From: Hydrogenophaga borbori
Lineage (GTDB): Bacteria > Pseudomonadota > Gammaproteobacteria > Burkholderiales > Burkholderiaceae_C
NCBI RefSeq assembly: GCF_003417535.1
Contig: NZ_QVLS01000007.1
Coordinates: forward strand, 124,001 to 188,000
DNA: 64,000 nt
Direction of reading: 5' to 3'
Below, piece by piece: positions 47,011 through 57,260 of the stretch. How positions within the stretch are numbered: position 1 is the stretch's first letter; the number at the start of each line of letters is the position of its first letter. The notes beneath the pieces were generated by a model that saw only the letters and a program-made list of their open reading frames with translations, made no database searches and was not told where the DNA came from. The position numbers and the translations under genes are program-made.

Positions 47011-47919
47011 ATGCATGTCAAAGACCTCGACCTGAACCTGCTTCGGCTGTTTGCCGAGGTGTACCGCGCGGGCAGCGTGAGCCGGGCGGCCGAGCGCCTG
47101 GGGCTGACGCAGCCGGCGGTGAGCCACGGCCTCACGCGGCTGCGCCTGCTGGTGAAGGACCCGCTGTTCACGCGCGCGCCCGGCGGGGTGCGGCCCACGC
47201 CGCGCGCCGTGGCCTTGGCCGAAGCGGTGCAGGACGCGCTGGACGCTTTGGAAGGCGCGCTCGGGCGCACCCGCGTGTTTGACCCCGCCACCTCGCGCCA
47301 CCTGTTCCGTGTGCACATGAGCGACATCGGCGAGGGGCGCTTCCTGCCCGAGCTGATGGCCTGGCTGCACGCGCAGGCGCCCGGCGTGCGCGTGGCCACG
47401 CGGCCGGTGCCGCACGCGGCGCTGGCCGAGTCGCTGGACGCGGGCGCGATCGATTTCGCCTTCGGCTTCCTGCCGCAGGTTCGCGAGACGCGCCGCGTGG
47501 AGCTGCTGCACGACCGCTACGTGGTGCTGATGCGCGCCGGCCACCCCATGGAGGCCTCGCTGCGCAAGCTGCGTGGTGTGGCGCAGCTGCGCGCGCTGCA
47601 GCAGCTGGACTTCGTGGCCGTGCGCGCGCACGCCGACACGCTGCGCATCCTGCAGCGCACGGGGCTGCAGGAGCGCCTGCGCCTGACCACGGAGCACTTC
47701 ATGGTGCTGCCCTCCATCGTGCAGGCCACCAACCTGTGCGGCGTGATGCCGCGCAACATCGCGCGCGGCTTCGTTCAGGCCGGCGGCTGCGCGGTGCTGG
47801 AGCCGCCCTTCGAGGGCGCCGACTTCACGGTCTCGCTGCACTGGAGCCACCGCTTCGAGGCCGACCCGGCCCACCGGTGGTTCCGCGAGGTCGCGGTCAA
47901 GCTGTTCGCCGAGTTCTGA
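47011..47919 (+). CDS. LysR-family transcriptional regulator
   Basis: A 302-residue regulator with the N-terminal winged helix (LNLLRLFAEVYRAGSVSRAA, then LGLTQPAVSHGLTRLR) and a C-terminal effector-binding domain (FRVHMSDIGEGRFLPELM). The ATG at 47011 is preferred over one at 46984 that would sit in the -10 box. Divergence from iorA is the classic arrangement, so it probably controls the iorA-iorB-bug genes. Effector unknown; an aromatic keto acid would fit. Confidence 0.9.
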   Translation: MHVKDLDLNLLRLFAEVYRAGSVSRAAERLGLTQPAVSHGLTRLRLLVKDPLFTRAPGGVRPTPRAVALAEAVQDALDALEGALGRTRVFDPATSRHLFRVHMSDIGEGRFLPELMAWLHAQAPGVRVATRPVPHAALAESLDAGAIDFAFGFLPQVRETRRVELLHDRYVVLMRAGHPMEASLRKLRGVAQLRALQQLDFVAVRAHADTLRILQRTGLQERLRLTTEHFMVLPSIVQATNLCGVMPRNIARGFVQAGGCAVLEPPFEGADFTVSLHWSHRFEADPAHRWFREVAVKLFAEF

Positions 47920-47948
47920 GGGCCAGGCCCTCGCCTGGCCCCGCCGCC

Positions 47949-49619
47949 TCAGGCCGGCCGCGCGTCGAGCAGCCCGGCGCGTTCGGGTTCCCGGTAGCCC
48001 GTCGACAGCGCCACGCCACCCGGCGTCACGCCGGCGTGGTCGCCCAGGCGCAGCGGGCGGGCGCGGTAGCTCTGGCGCATGGCGTCCACGCGCTGCTGCA
48101 GGGCTTCTCGCGTGGCGATGCGATCGGCGTGCCGCTGCAGCACCTGGTGGGCCGATTCGATGAGCTTGGCGTTGCGCGTGCGCTCGGCGTCGGCCAGCAG
48201 CTGTTCCACCGTGCCGGCGGGGTCGCCCTTGAGGCTCATGCGCATGGCGTGTTCGGACAGGTGCAGCACGCGCGCGTGTCCCTGCCGCAGGGTCTCGGCC
48301 CAGGCCTCATGGCCCTTGGCCGCGCAGGCCAGCAGCTCGCTCATGGCGCGGCTGGTGCCAAAGCGCAGGGAGATGGCACCGATGGCGGTGTCGGCCCCGG
48401 CGGGCGCCGTGCCGCGCTGGGCCAGGCGAACCATCAGCGTGATCAGGTTGCAGGCGCTCTCGGTGTCGAAGCCGGGCGCGAGCACCTCGCCCATGAGGCG
48501 GACCGTGGTGTCCAGCGCGGCCGCGCCCAGCTTGTTGTGCAGGTTGTTGATGGCGGCGGCCACCTCGTGCAGGCGGCGCGGGCGTTCGGGCTCGAAGCTG
48601 CGCTCGGCGGTGCGCGCCAGTTGGTCCACGCAGCGCTGCAGGCCGCGCGTGTCGTTGTTGTCGAAGCGCGCCAGCGCCAGCAGCACCAGCGCCTGGGGGT
48701 CGAAGAGCTTGGAGTCCACGCCCAGGCGCGCCGCGCGGTCCAGCAGGGCCACGCCTTCGCCGCGGTCGCCGCCATAAAAGGCCAGCATGCCGTGCTTGAG
48801 CAGCCGGCTCACCGAATGCGGCGTGAGCCGCGTGGCCATGGCATAGGTGCCCAGCGCGTGGTCGAACTGGCCCAGCTCGAACTGGGCGCGGCCCATGACG
48901 TCATAAGCGTCGGCATAGGCGTCGTCGTCCACCAGCAGGCTTTCGATGGTGCTGACGGCCTTGGCAGGCACGCCCGATTCGAGCTGCGCGCGCGCCACGC
49001 CCAGGCGGGCCCAGGGCAGCGTCTTGGCCTCGATCACGGCCTCGTACAGGCGCTGCGCCTCGCCGATGTGGCCGGCGCGCAGCAGCAGCTCGGCGCCGAT
49101 GCGCGCGGCATACAGCCAGTAGGCTTGTCGGGCTTCGAAGCGCGCCAGGCACAGCGCGGTGGCGTGGTCGAAGTCCTGCGCGTCGATGGCCGTGAAGATG
49201 GCGTGCAGCACCTGCTTGCGCTGGCGCGCGAGCTGGATGCGCTCGCCCAGGCTGGCGGCGGTGTGCGGCTTGAGCAGGTAGGCGTCAAGCGCCGACTCGG
49301 CCGCTTCGGCCACCCTGCTGTAGGTGGCTTCGGCGGTGAGCATCACGAACACCGTGTGGAAGGGCAGGATCTGGTGGCGGCGCAGGTCGTCCAGCAGCTC
49401 CTGCCCGGAGTAGCTTTCCTTGTCGAAGCGCTGTTCGCAGACCACCACGTCGTAGCGTTGCGCCTCCAGGCGGCGGCGCGCGTCGTGCACGCGCGCGCAC
49501 TGCGCCACGTTGCCCACGCCCAGGTCCCGCAGCTGCGAAACGATGATCGCGCGCGATTGGGCGTTGCCCTCGATGACAAGGGCCGATGCGGTGTGCAGTG
49601 GGTTGGTGGTGACGTGCAT
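47949..49619 (-). CDS. TPR protein with degenerate receiver domain
   Basis: A 556-residue cytosolic protein. Residues 1-130 resemble a response-regulator receiver, with Thr95 in VMLTAEA and Lys117 in YLLKPH, but the phosphoacceptor position is Glu62 (VVVCEQRF) and the usual acidic pair is EG (VIEGNAQ). The rest is helical with TPR-like repeats (WARLGVARAQLESGVPAKAV, then YADAYDVMGRAQFELGQFDH). Similar receiver-TPR proteins occur across proteobacteria, but I do not know a proven role. The ATG at 49619 is the plausible start; the longer open frame is a shadow of ureD. It lies 206 bases downstream of ureD with no obvious partner kinase. Confidence 0.78.
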   Translation of the reverse strand: MHVTTNPLHTASALVIEGNAQSRAIIVSQLRDLGVGNVAQCARVHDARRRLEAQRYDVVVCEQRFDKESYSGQELLDDLRRHQILPFHTVFVMLTAEATYSRVAEAAESALDAYLLKPHTAASLGERIQLARQRKQVLHAIFTAIDAQDFDHATALCLARFEARQAYWLYAARIGAELLLRAGHIGEAQRLYEAVIEAKTLPWARLGVARAQLESGVPAKAVSTIESLLVDDDAYADAYDVMGRAQFELGQFDHALGTYAMATRLTPHSVSRLLKHGMLAFYGGDRGEGVALLDRAARLGVDSKLFDPQALVLLALARFDNNDTRGLQRCVDQLARTAERSFEPERPRRLHEVAAAINNLHNKLGAAALDTTVRLMGEVLAPGFDTESACNLITLMVRLAQRGTAPAGADTAIGAISLRFGTSRAMSELLACAAKGHEAWAETLRQGHARVLHLSEHAMRMSLKGDPAGTVEQLLADAERTRNAKLIESAHQVLQRHADRIATREALQQRVDAMRQSYRARPLRLGDHAGVTPGGVALSTGYREPERAGLLDARPA

Positions 49620-49825
49620 GAAACGGCCCGGCCCGCAGGGGGCCGTGTGGGGATTCTGCGGGCTGGGGGCCGGGGCCGGTGCCGAAAAAAGCGCGGTGCG
49701 GGCGGCGCAGATGCCTCGATCGGTGCCGAGCGTCGCGGCAGAGGGCGCGGCGTGCGGGTGGGCGCCGGCTGCACCTGCCTGTCCAGGGCGTCCGATCTTG
49801 CGGCCGGGTCCCGGTGGGGCCGGTG

Positions 49826-50656
49826 TCAGACCCGCCAGATGCGGGGGGCCGTGCCGCCCAGCGACCAGGCGTGTTCGCGCAGCGCCGCCCAGGCGCGCTG
49901 CAAGGCCGCCATGAGCGGTTCGACCTGGGGCCCGAGCGCCCGTACCAGGAGCAGGCGCGGGTCGGGGCAGGTGGCGCCCGTCCGCACCTCGGGAGCCGCG
50001 CCGGCCAGGGCCAGGCGCACGCTGTCGAGCAGGGCCTCTCGCCGTGCGCTGGGCCAAGGCTCGCCGCTCGCCAGCCACAACGTGCCCAGGGCGCGTTGTC
50101 CGGCCAGGCCCAGGGGGCTGTCGAGCAGGCGGGTGTCGCTCGCGTCGATGCGCGCGCGCTCCAGCCACACGCCGGGCCACTGCAGCTCCTGCAGCAGGCG
50201 GCCCTGGTTGAAGGCCTGACCGGCGGCGGGCAAGCCCAGGGCACAGACGTCCCAGCCCAGGCACTCGCCGCCCGGGGCGATCTCCAGGGTGAGCGCGTTG
50301 CGCGCCTGGCATTGGGGGTAGGCGATGGCTTCCAGCGGCAGCCATTCGAGGCGCGCGCCCTCGTCCACGCGCAGTTGCACGCGCTGCGCGGCCTCAGCCC
50401 CATCGCTGCGGTAGAAGCGCGTGGCGCCGGGCGTGCTGATGAGCCCGTGGGCCCCGGCCTCGGCGTGCGCGGTGATGTCCAGCGTGTCGCCGCCGACCAG
50501 GCCGCCCGGCGGGTGCACGATCACGTTGTGGCAGACACCCTCGCCCTCGGGGTAGAGGCTTTTGAGGATGCGCAGCGGTCCGTCGTGCCGGTGCCGCAGC
50601 GTGGTGCGCGGACCGTCGCGGCGGTAGCTCAGGTCGAGGGTGGCGTGCCAGGGCAT
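49826..50656 (-). CDS. ureD: Urease accessory protein UreD, separated from the urease operon
   Basis: UreD (UreH) docks UreF-UreG onto apo-urease for nickel delivery. The 276-residue protein has the family's LSYRRDGPRTTLRHRHDGPL at the start, LYPEGEGVCHNVIVHPPGGL, VGGDTLDI, TPGATRFYRS, and GARLEWLPLEAIAYPQC. It is the only ureD in the window and lies about 23 kb from ureA, with the permease-kinase, cstA, urt and ior genes between. It is downstream of, and on the same strand as, the NitT/TauT-type ABC transporter, with a 166-base gap that shows nothing clear. Confidence 0.95.
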   Translation of the reverse strand: MPWHATLDLSYRRDGPRTTLRHRHDGPLRILKSLYPEGEGVCHNVIVHPPGGLVGGDTLDITAHAEAGAHGLISTPGATRFYRSDGAEAAQRVQLRVDEGARLEWLPLEAIAYPQCQARNALTLEIAPGGECLGWDVCALGLPAAGQAFNQGRLLQELQWPGVWLERARIDASDTRLLDSPLGLAGQRALGTLWLASGEPWPSARREALLDSVRLALAGAAPEVRTGATCPDPRLLLVRALGPQVEPLMAALQRAWAALREHAWSLGGTAPRIWRV

Positions 50657-50822
50657 GCGGCGAGTGTAGGGGCGGGTACCGCTCCACGAGCGCTTTCAGG
50701 CAAGCGGCTTTCCGCTCCAGCGACGCCCCGCGCAGCGCGCTCTCCAGAGCGGCCCGCCGGGCCGCCGGTGCGGGAGCCGGTGCCCACGCGGCTCCTGGCG
50801 GTCAAGCTTGCCCGGTCGATCT

Positions 50823-51599
50823 TCAGCCGCCCTGCGAGCCCCGGTGCGCCCAGGCCGTGGTGTGCTTCTCGACGAAGCTGAACAGCTCGTACATGGCCAT
50901 GGCCATCACGCCCACCACCAGCAGGCCGCTGAAGGCCAGCCCCATCTGCATGGATGAGCCGGCGGAGATCAGCAGGTAGCCGATGCCTTCGTTCGAGGCG
51001 GTCATCTCCGACACCGTGGTGCCCACGAAGGCCAGGGTGATGGCGACCTTGAGCGAGCCGAAGAAGTAGGGCATGGAGCGTGGCAGGCCGACCTTGGTGA
51101 GCACGTCCCAGCGCTTGGCGCCGAGCACGCGCAGCACGTCCTCCAGCTCGGGCTCCAGCGTGGCCAGGCCGGTGGCGATGTTGACCATGATGGGGAAAAA
51201 GCTGATGAGGAAGGCCGTGAGGATGGCCGGGCCCACGCCGATGCCGAACCACACCACCAGGATGGGCACGAAGGCCGCCTTGGGCAGGGCGTTGAAGGCG
51301 GTCATCAGCGGGTAGACCGCCGCGTAGGCCAGGCGCGAGCTGCCGATGAGAAAGCCCAGCAGCACGCCCACCACGATGGCGAGGCCGAAGCCGGCCATGG
51401 TGACCCAGAAGGTGCGCCAGGCGTGGCCCATGATGGTGGCCTTGTGCTCCAGCGTCTGTTCCCAGATGCGCGAGGGGCTGGGGAAGATGAACTCGGACAC
51501 GCCGAAGCCGACCGTGATGAGTTCCCAGACCACGACGATCGCGATCAGCAGCAGCAGCGGCGAGAGGCGTTCGAGGTTCTTTCGTTGTTGGCTGGTCAT
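50823..51599 (-). CDS. ABC transporter permease (NitT/TauT type)
   Basis: Inner-membrane permease of 258 residues with about six helices. The binding-protein-dependent transport motif is visible around LGAKRWDVLTKVGLPRSMPY (EAA loop) at about residues 150-170. The family serves nitrate, sulfonate, taurine and pyrimidine-precursor uptake. The ATPase gene ends 7 bases upstream, and the binding protein is the first gene of the set. Substrate is discussed under the binding protein. Confidence 0.9.
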   Translation of the reverse strand: MTSQQRKNLERLSPLLLLIAIVVVWELITVGFGVSEFIFPSPSRIWEQTLEHKATIMGHAWRTFWVTMAGFGLAIVVGVLLGFLIGSSRLAYAAVYPLMTAFNALPKAAFVPILVVWFGIGVGPAILTAFLISFFPIMVNIATGLATLEPELEDVLRVLGAKRWDVLTKVGLPRSMPYFFGSLKVAITLAFVGTTVSEMTASNEGIGYLLISAGSSMQMGLAFSGLLVVGVMAMAMYELFSFVEKHTTAWAHRGSQGG

Positions 51600-51606
51600 G
51601 GCGCGC

Positions 51607-52443
51607 TCATTGGTTGATGACGGCGCCGGCCTTGCGCATGGCGCCGATGTGGCCGCGCAGTTCGTGCACGACGTCGGTGAAGTCCTTGGTGTAGGTGACT
51701 TCGAGCTCGCGCGTGCGCGGAATCTGAATCTCGCGCTTGACGACGAATCGGCCCGGGCTCTTGCTCATGCAATACACCGTGTCGGCGAGAAAGACCGATT
51801 CGCGCAGGTCGTGCGTGACCAGGATGACGTTGAAGCGCTGCGCTTCCCACAGGTCGCGCAGGGTGCACCACAGTTCCTCGCGGGTGAAGGCGTCGAGCGC
51901 GCCAAAGGGCTCGTCGAGCAGCAGCATCTTGGGCTCGTGGATGAGCGCGCGGCAGATGCTGGCGCGCTGCTGCATGCCGCCCGACAGCTCCCAGGGAAAC
52001 TTCTGGCCCATGCCGCCCAGGCCCACGCTCTCCAGCAGCTTGAGCGCGCGCTCCTCGAACTCCTTGCGGCGGTCCTTGAACTGGTGGCGGTAGGGCTCGA
52101 CGATTTCCAGCGGCAGCAGCACGTTGTCGAGCGTGGTGCGCCAGGGCAGCAGCGAAGGCGCCTGGAAGGCCATGCCCGAGATCTTCAGCGGGCCGGTCAC
52201 GGGCTGGCCATCGATGCGGATGCTGCCCATGCTGGGCATCTTCAGGCCCGTGGTGAGCTTCATGAAGGTGGACTTGCCGCAACCCGAGGGACCGACGATG
52301 GCGATGAACTCGCCGCGCTTGACCTTCAGGTTGATGTCCTCGACGGCGAAGACCTTGCGGGCCAGCAGGTCCTCGTTGTAGGCGAGCCAGACCTGGTCGA
52401 AGTCGACGAAGGCGGCGTCGTGGGGCGGGGCGTTGGTCGACAT
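51607..52443 (-). CDS. ABC transporter ATPase (NitT/TauT type)
   Basis: A 278-residue ATPase. Walker A is GPSGCGKSTFMKLTTGL, the signature LSGGMQQRASICRAL, and Walker B MLLLDEPFGALDAFTRE, followed by VTHDLRESVFLAD, all typical of the SsuB/TauB/NrtD group. It lies between the binding protein (63 bases upstream) and the permease (7 bases downstream). Confidence 0.93.
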   Translation of the reverse strand: MSTNAPPHDAAFVDFDQVWLAYNEDLLARKVFAVEDINLKVKRGEFIAIVGPSGCGKSTFMKLTTGLKMPSMGSIRIDGQPVTGPLKISGMAFQAPSLLPWRTTLDNVLLPLEIVEPYRHQFKDRRKEFEERALKLLESVGLGGMGQKFPWELSGGMQQRASICRALIHEPKMLLLDEPFGALDAFTREELWCTLRDLWEAQRFNVILVTHDLRESVFLADTVYCMSKSPGRFVVKREIQIPRTRELEVTYTKDFTDVVHELRGHIGAMRKAGAVINQ

Positions 52444-52506
52444 GGGCTTCTTTCGTGAGAAGGGCCAGCCACCCGTTGGGGAGGCTGGCCCCGGTCCGCG
52501 CGGGCC

Positions 52507-53541
52507 TTACTTCTTGGCGGGCGGCAGGATGTCGAGTTCGGCCTTGCTGGGCAGCATGGAGCCGTTCCAGACCTTGGACGGGTCGACGCGGGTCTTGGTG
52601 GCGTAGGCGTCCGACACCTCGGAGGCCATCAGGGCCAGGCGGCCCGGCACGACCTGGCCGAAGCCTTCGCGGCGGGCGTCGGGGCTGGCCACCACGGCGT
52701 CGATGGCGAGCTGCAGGCGGCGCGTTTCCAGCGGCACGTTGATGATGCCGTCGCGCGCCTTCACGGTCTCGATGGTGGCGGCCGGGTTGGCCATCACTTC
52801 CTTGGCGCCCTTGGCGAAGGCCGAGAGGAAGGCCTTCACCGCGCCGGGGTTCTCGGCGATCAGCTTGGGCGTGGCGACGATCACGTTGCCGTAGAGCTTC
52901 ACGCCGTGCTCGGCGAAGGGCAGGATCACCACGTCTTCCGTCTTGACGCCGCGCGCTTCCAGGTTGAGCAGCGAGGTGAACGAGAAGCCGGTGATGGCCT
53001 CGATGTCGCCGCGCACCAGCATGGTCTCGCGCAGCGGCGGGTCCATGGAGGTCCAGCTCACGCTGTTGATGTGGTTGGCCTTCTGGAAGATGGGGAAGCC
53101 CTTGCGGCCGGCGTCGAACACAGGCGCGCCGAGCTTGCGGCCTTCCAGGTCCTTGGGTTGGGTGATGCCGCTTTTCTTGAGCGCGAGCACCGCGGCCGGC
53201 GTGTTGTTGTAGACCATCATCACCGCGACCGGCTTGTTGGGCGCGTCGGGGTTGTTGGCATGGAACTCCATCAGGGCGGCCATGTCGGCGAAGCCCATGT
53301 CGTAGGTGCCCGAGGCCACGCGGGTGACGGCGCCGCTGGAGCCGTTGCCGGAATCGATGGTCACGTCCAGCCCGGCCTGCTTGTAGTAGCCCTTGGCGGC
53401 GGACTGCAGGAACAGGGCGGCGGGGCCTTCGAAGCGCCAGTCGAGCTGGAACTTGATGGGGGTTTGCGCGTGCGCGGCGCCCGCGAAGCTGGCGGCCAGC
53501 GCCAGGGCGGTGGTGGTCTGGAGGAAGCGGCGTTTGTTCAT
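52507..53541 (-). CDS. ABC transporter substrate-binding protein (NMT1/THI5-like)
   Basis: Periplasmic binding protein of 344 residues with a signal peptide (MNKRRFLQTTTALALAASFA, cleaved near AHAQTP). The mature part starts TPIKFQLDWRFEGPAALFLQ, like the NMT1/THI5 group that binds thiamine pyrimidine precursors, taurine, nitrate or nucleobase-like ligands. A ribosome site GGAGAAACC precedes the ATG at 53541. Upstream lies a TGTATACA palindrome that matches the operator of the gntR-hiuH region at 63384-63399, so a purine-degradation intermediate is a reasonable but unproven substrate. Confidence 0.88.
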   Translation of the reverse strand: MNKRRFLQTTTALALAASFAGAAHAQTPIKFQLDWRFEGPAALFLQSAAKGYYKQAGLDVTIDSGNGSSGAVTRVASGTYDMGFADMAALMEFHANNPDAPNKPVAVMMVYNNTPAAVLALKKSGITQPKDLEGRKLGAPVFDAGRKGFPIFQKANHINSVSWTSMDPPLRETMLVRGDIEAITGFSFTSLLNLEARGVKTEDVVILPFAEHGVKLYGNVIVATPKLIAENPGAVKAFLSAFAKGAKEVMANPAATIETVKARDGIINVPLETRRLQLAIDAVVASPDARREGFGQVVPGRLALMASEVSDAYATKTRVDPSKVWNGSMLPSKAELDILPPAKK

Positions 53542-53681
53542 GGTTTCTCCAAGGCTGGCGAGTCGTCGTTGTGGATAGGCGCCGCTGGCGGAGGCCGGCG
53601 GGCCATGCGGAACGGATAGCAACATCGGTGCCAGTGCGCGGTCGCTGGCGGCGGGGTGGCCGTGGCCCCTTTTGCACACGA

Positions 53682-53697
53682 AATCTGTATACACATT
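53682..53697. promoter_or_regulatory. Palindrome matching the gntR/hiuH operator
   Basis: AATCTGTATACACATT is a palindrome except for one central-flanking pair. It shares 13 of 16 bases with AAAGTGTATACACTTT at 63384-63399. It lies 141 bases before the start of the ABC binding-protein gene. The TGTATACA core is typical of GntR/FCD operators. Confidence 0.55.
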
Positions 53698-53746
53698 CTC
53701 CGTGCGGGGTCGGATCGGGGTTATCCAGACATACCCTGAAATGGCA

Positions 53747-53780
53747 CGCCCCACGGCGGTGTGGGCACCGCCGTGGGGCG
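53747..53780. repeat. Long perfect GC hairpin
   Basis: A 15-bp perfect inverted repeat (CGCCCCACGGCGGTG and its complement) around a TGGG loop. It lies between the maeB 3' end and the ABC promoter region. There is no T tract on either strand, so it is either a rho-assisted terminator, an mRNA-stabilising structure or an intergenic repeat. Confidence 0.5.
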
Positions 53781-53800
53781 CATTGTTACCCCGATGTGGT

Positions 53801-53839
53801 GCGCGGCGCCCTCGGGCCAGTCCCGAGGGGGCGCCGCGC
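53801..53839 (-). terminator. GC hairpin directly after maeB
   Basis: A stem of about 16 bp (53801-53816 with 53822-53839, two unpaired bases) abuts the maeB stop. Likely a terminator or 3' stabiliser, but without a U tract. Confidence 0.45.
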
Positions 53840-56116
<2,277 letters not shown>

Positions 56117-56334
56117 GCTTGTCTCCTCAATGGACCGGTTGCGAGCGCGGATTGTCGCAGGAGGACACGGCGGCTTCGGCCGGGTCTGGGCATGACCTCG
56201 CGCCGAGCTGACCCAGGGCAGCGCGTGACCCGCGTCACGGAGGGCAATGGCACGGCGGGTCCATGGTGCATCTGCACTATTCGACGGCACGGCTCCGCTC
56301 AATACGCTCGGGTGGTCCCAGCCCATCGAGAGCC

Positions 56335-57258
56335 ATGCCCATGTTCATGAAGCCTTCCCACGCGCTGCGCGCGAGCCTTTTGCTGGCCTTGCCCTGGTGG
56401 TGCGGCCAGGCCCTGGCGTTCCCTGCACTGAAGGACGAGCCCTTGCAGCCGCTGATGGCGGCGGCAACCGCCGAGTACCAGCGGTACATGGCCCAGCCGG
56501 TCGCGCTGGCCGCGCCCACGGACGGGCAGGCCTGGCCTTGTGCCGTGTCCCAGGCCGAACTGGACGTGTTCGCGAACACCGTCGACTCGGACAACGACCC
56601 GGTGGCGAAAGCGGAGCTGGTGAACGACGCGCGCTCCGGCGGCCTGCCGCCCAGCAGGATCGTTTATGCCAACAAGGTGGTCACGCCGGTGCGCGCCCAA
56701 TGTGAAGGCGGCAAGCTGTCCGGTCCCGTCGAGTTCTGGATCGAATACGACCAGACCATCGGCAGCGGCCAGATCACGCTCAAGTACCACAACCTCATCC
56801 GCGTGCGGGCCCAGGCCCTGCAGGGCCGGCCGGACGGCGCGGTGCTGGTGACGGGGACCACCTTGTCGCAGCAGACGGTGTACGCCGACCGGGCGACCGC
56901 GGACATGATGGCGGCGCAGCCGAAGCCCAAGATCTCCACCGTGTTCTTCATGGCCTTCACGGTGGCCGGGCCGGCGCCCAAGACCTCGGTGGCCATCGCC
57001 CGCACCACCGTCGATGGCGCGCTCAGCCTGACCACCCGCACGCGGTTCTCGCGCCCGGACGGGCAGGTGGTCGAGGACGGCTATGGGGCGTTCGGCGGCC
57101 CCGGGCACCACGATTCCCGCACGCTGCGGCGCAACGGCAAGTTGCACGGGCCCCAGCAGACCTTCGCCGGCATGATGGGGCAGTTCCCCATCGCGGCCTC
57201 GACGGTGTGCTGGCAGGAGGGGGAAAAGGTCCTGACCAACACCTGCCCGGCGGACTGA
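56335..57258 (+). CDS. Exported protein of unknown function
   Basis: A 307-residue protein I do not recognise. A signal peptide covers about residues 5-27 (ASLLLALPWWCGQALAFP). The mature domain has Cys residues near the start (WPCAVSQ), in the middle (RAQCEGGKL) and near the end (STVCWQE, NTCPAD), suggesting disulfides in the periplasm. Three Met codons (56335, 56341, 56347) are possible starts. The lipoprotein gene follows after 2 bases, so the two form an operon. No ORF shadow on the opposite strand looks better. Confidence 0.65.
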   Translation: MPMFMKPSHALRASLLLALPWWCGQALAFPALKDEPLQPLMAAATAEYQRYMAQPVALAAPTDGQAWPCAVSQAELDVFANTVDSDNDPVAKAELVNDARSGGLPPSRIVYANKVVTPVRAQCEGGKLSGPVEFWIEYDQTIGSGQITLKYHNLIRVRAQALQGRPDGAVLVTGTTLSQQTVYADRATADMMAAQPKPKISTVFFMAFTVAGPAPKTSVAIARTTVDGALSLTTRTRFSRPDGQVVEDGYGAFGGPGHHDSRTLRRNGKLHGPQQTFAGMMGQFPIAASTVCWQEGEKVLTNTCPAD

Positions 57259-57260
57259 GC

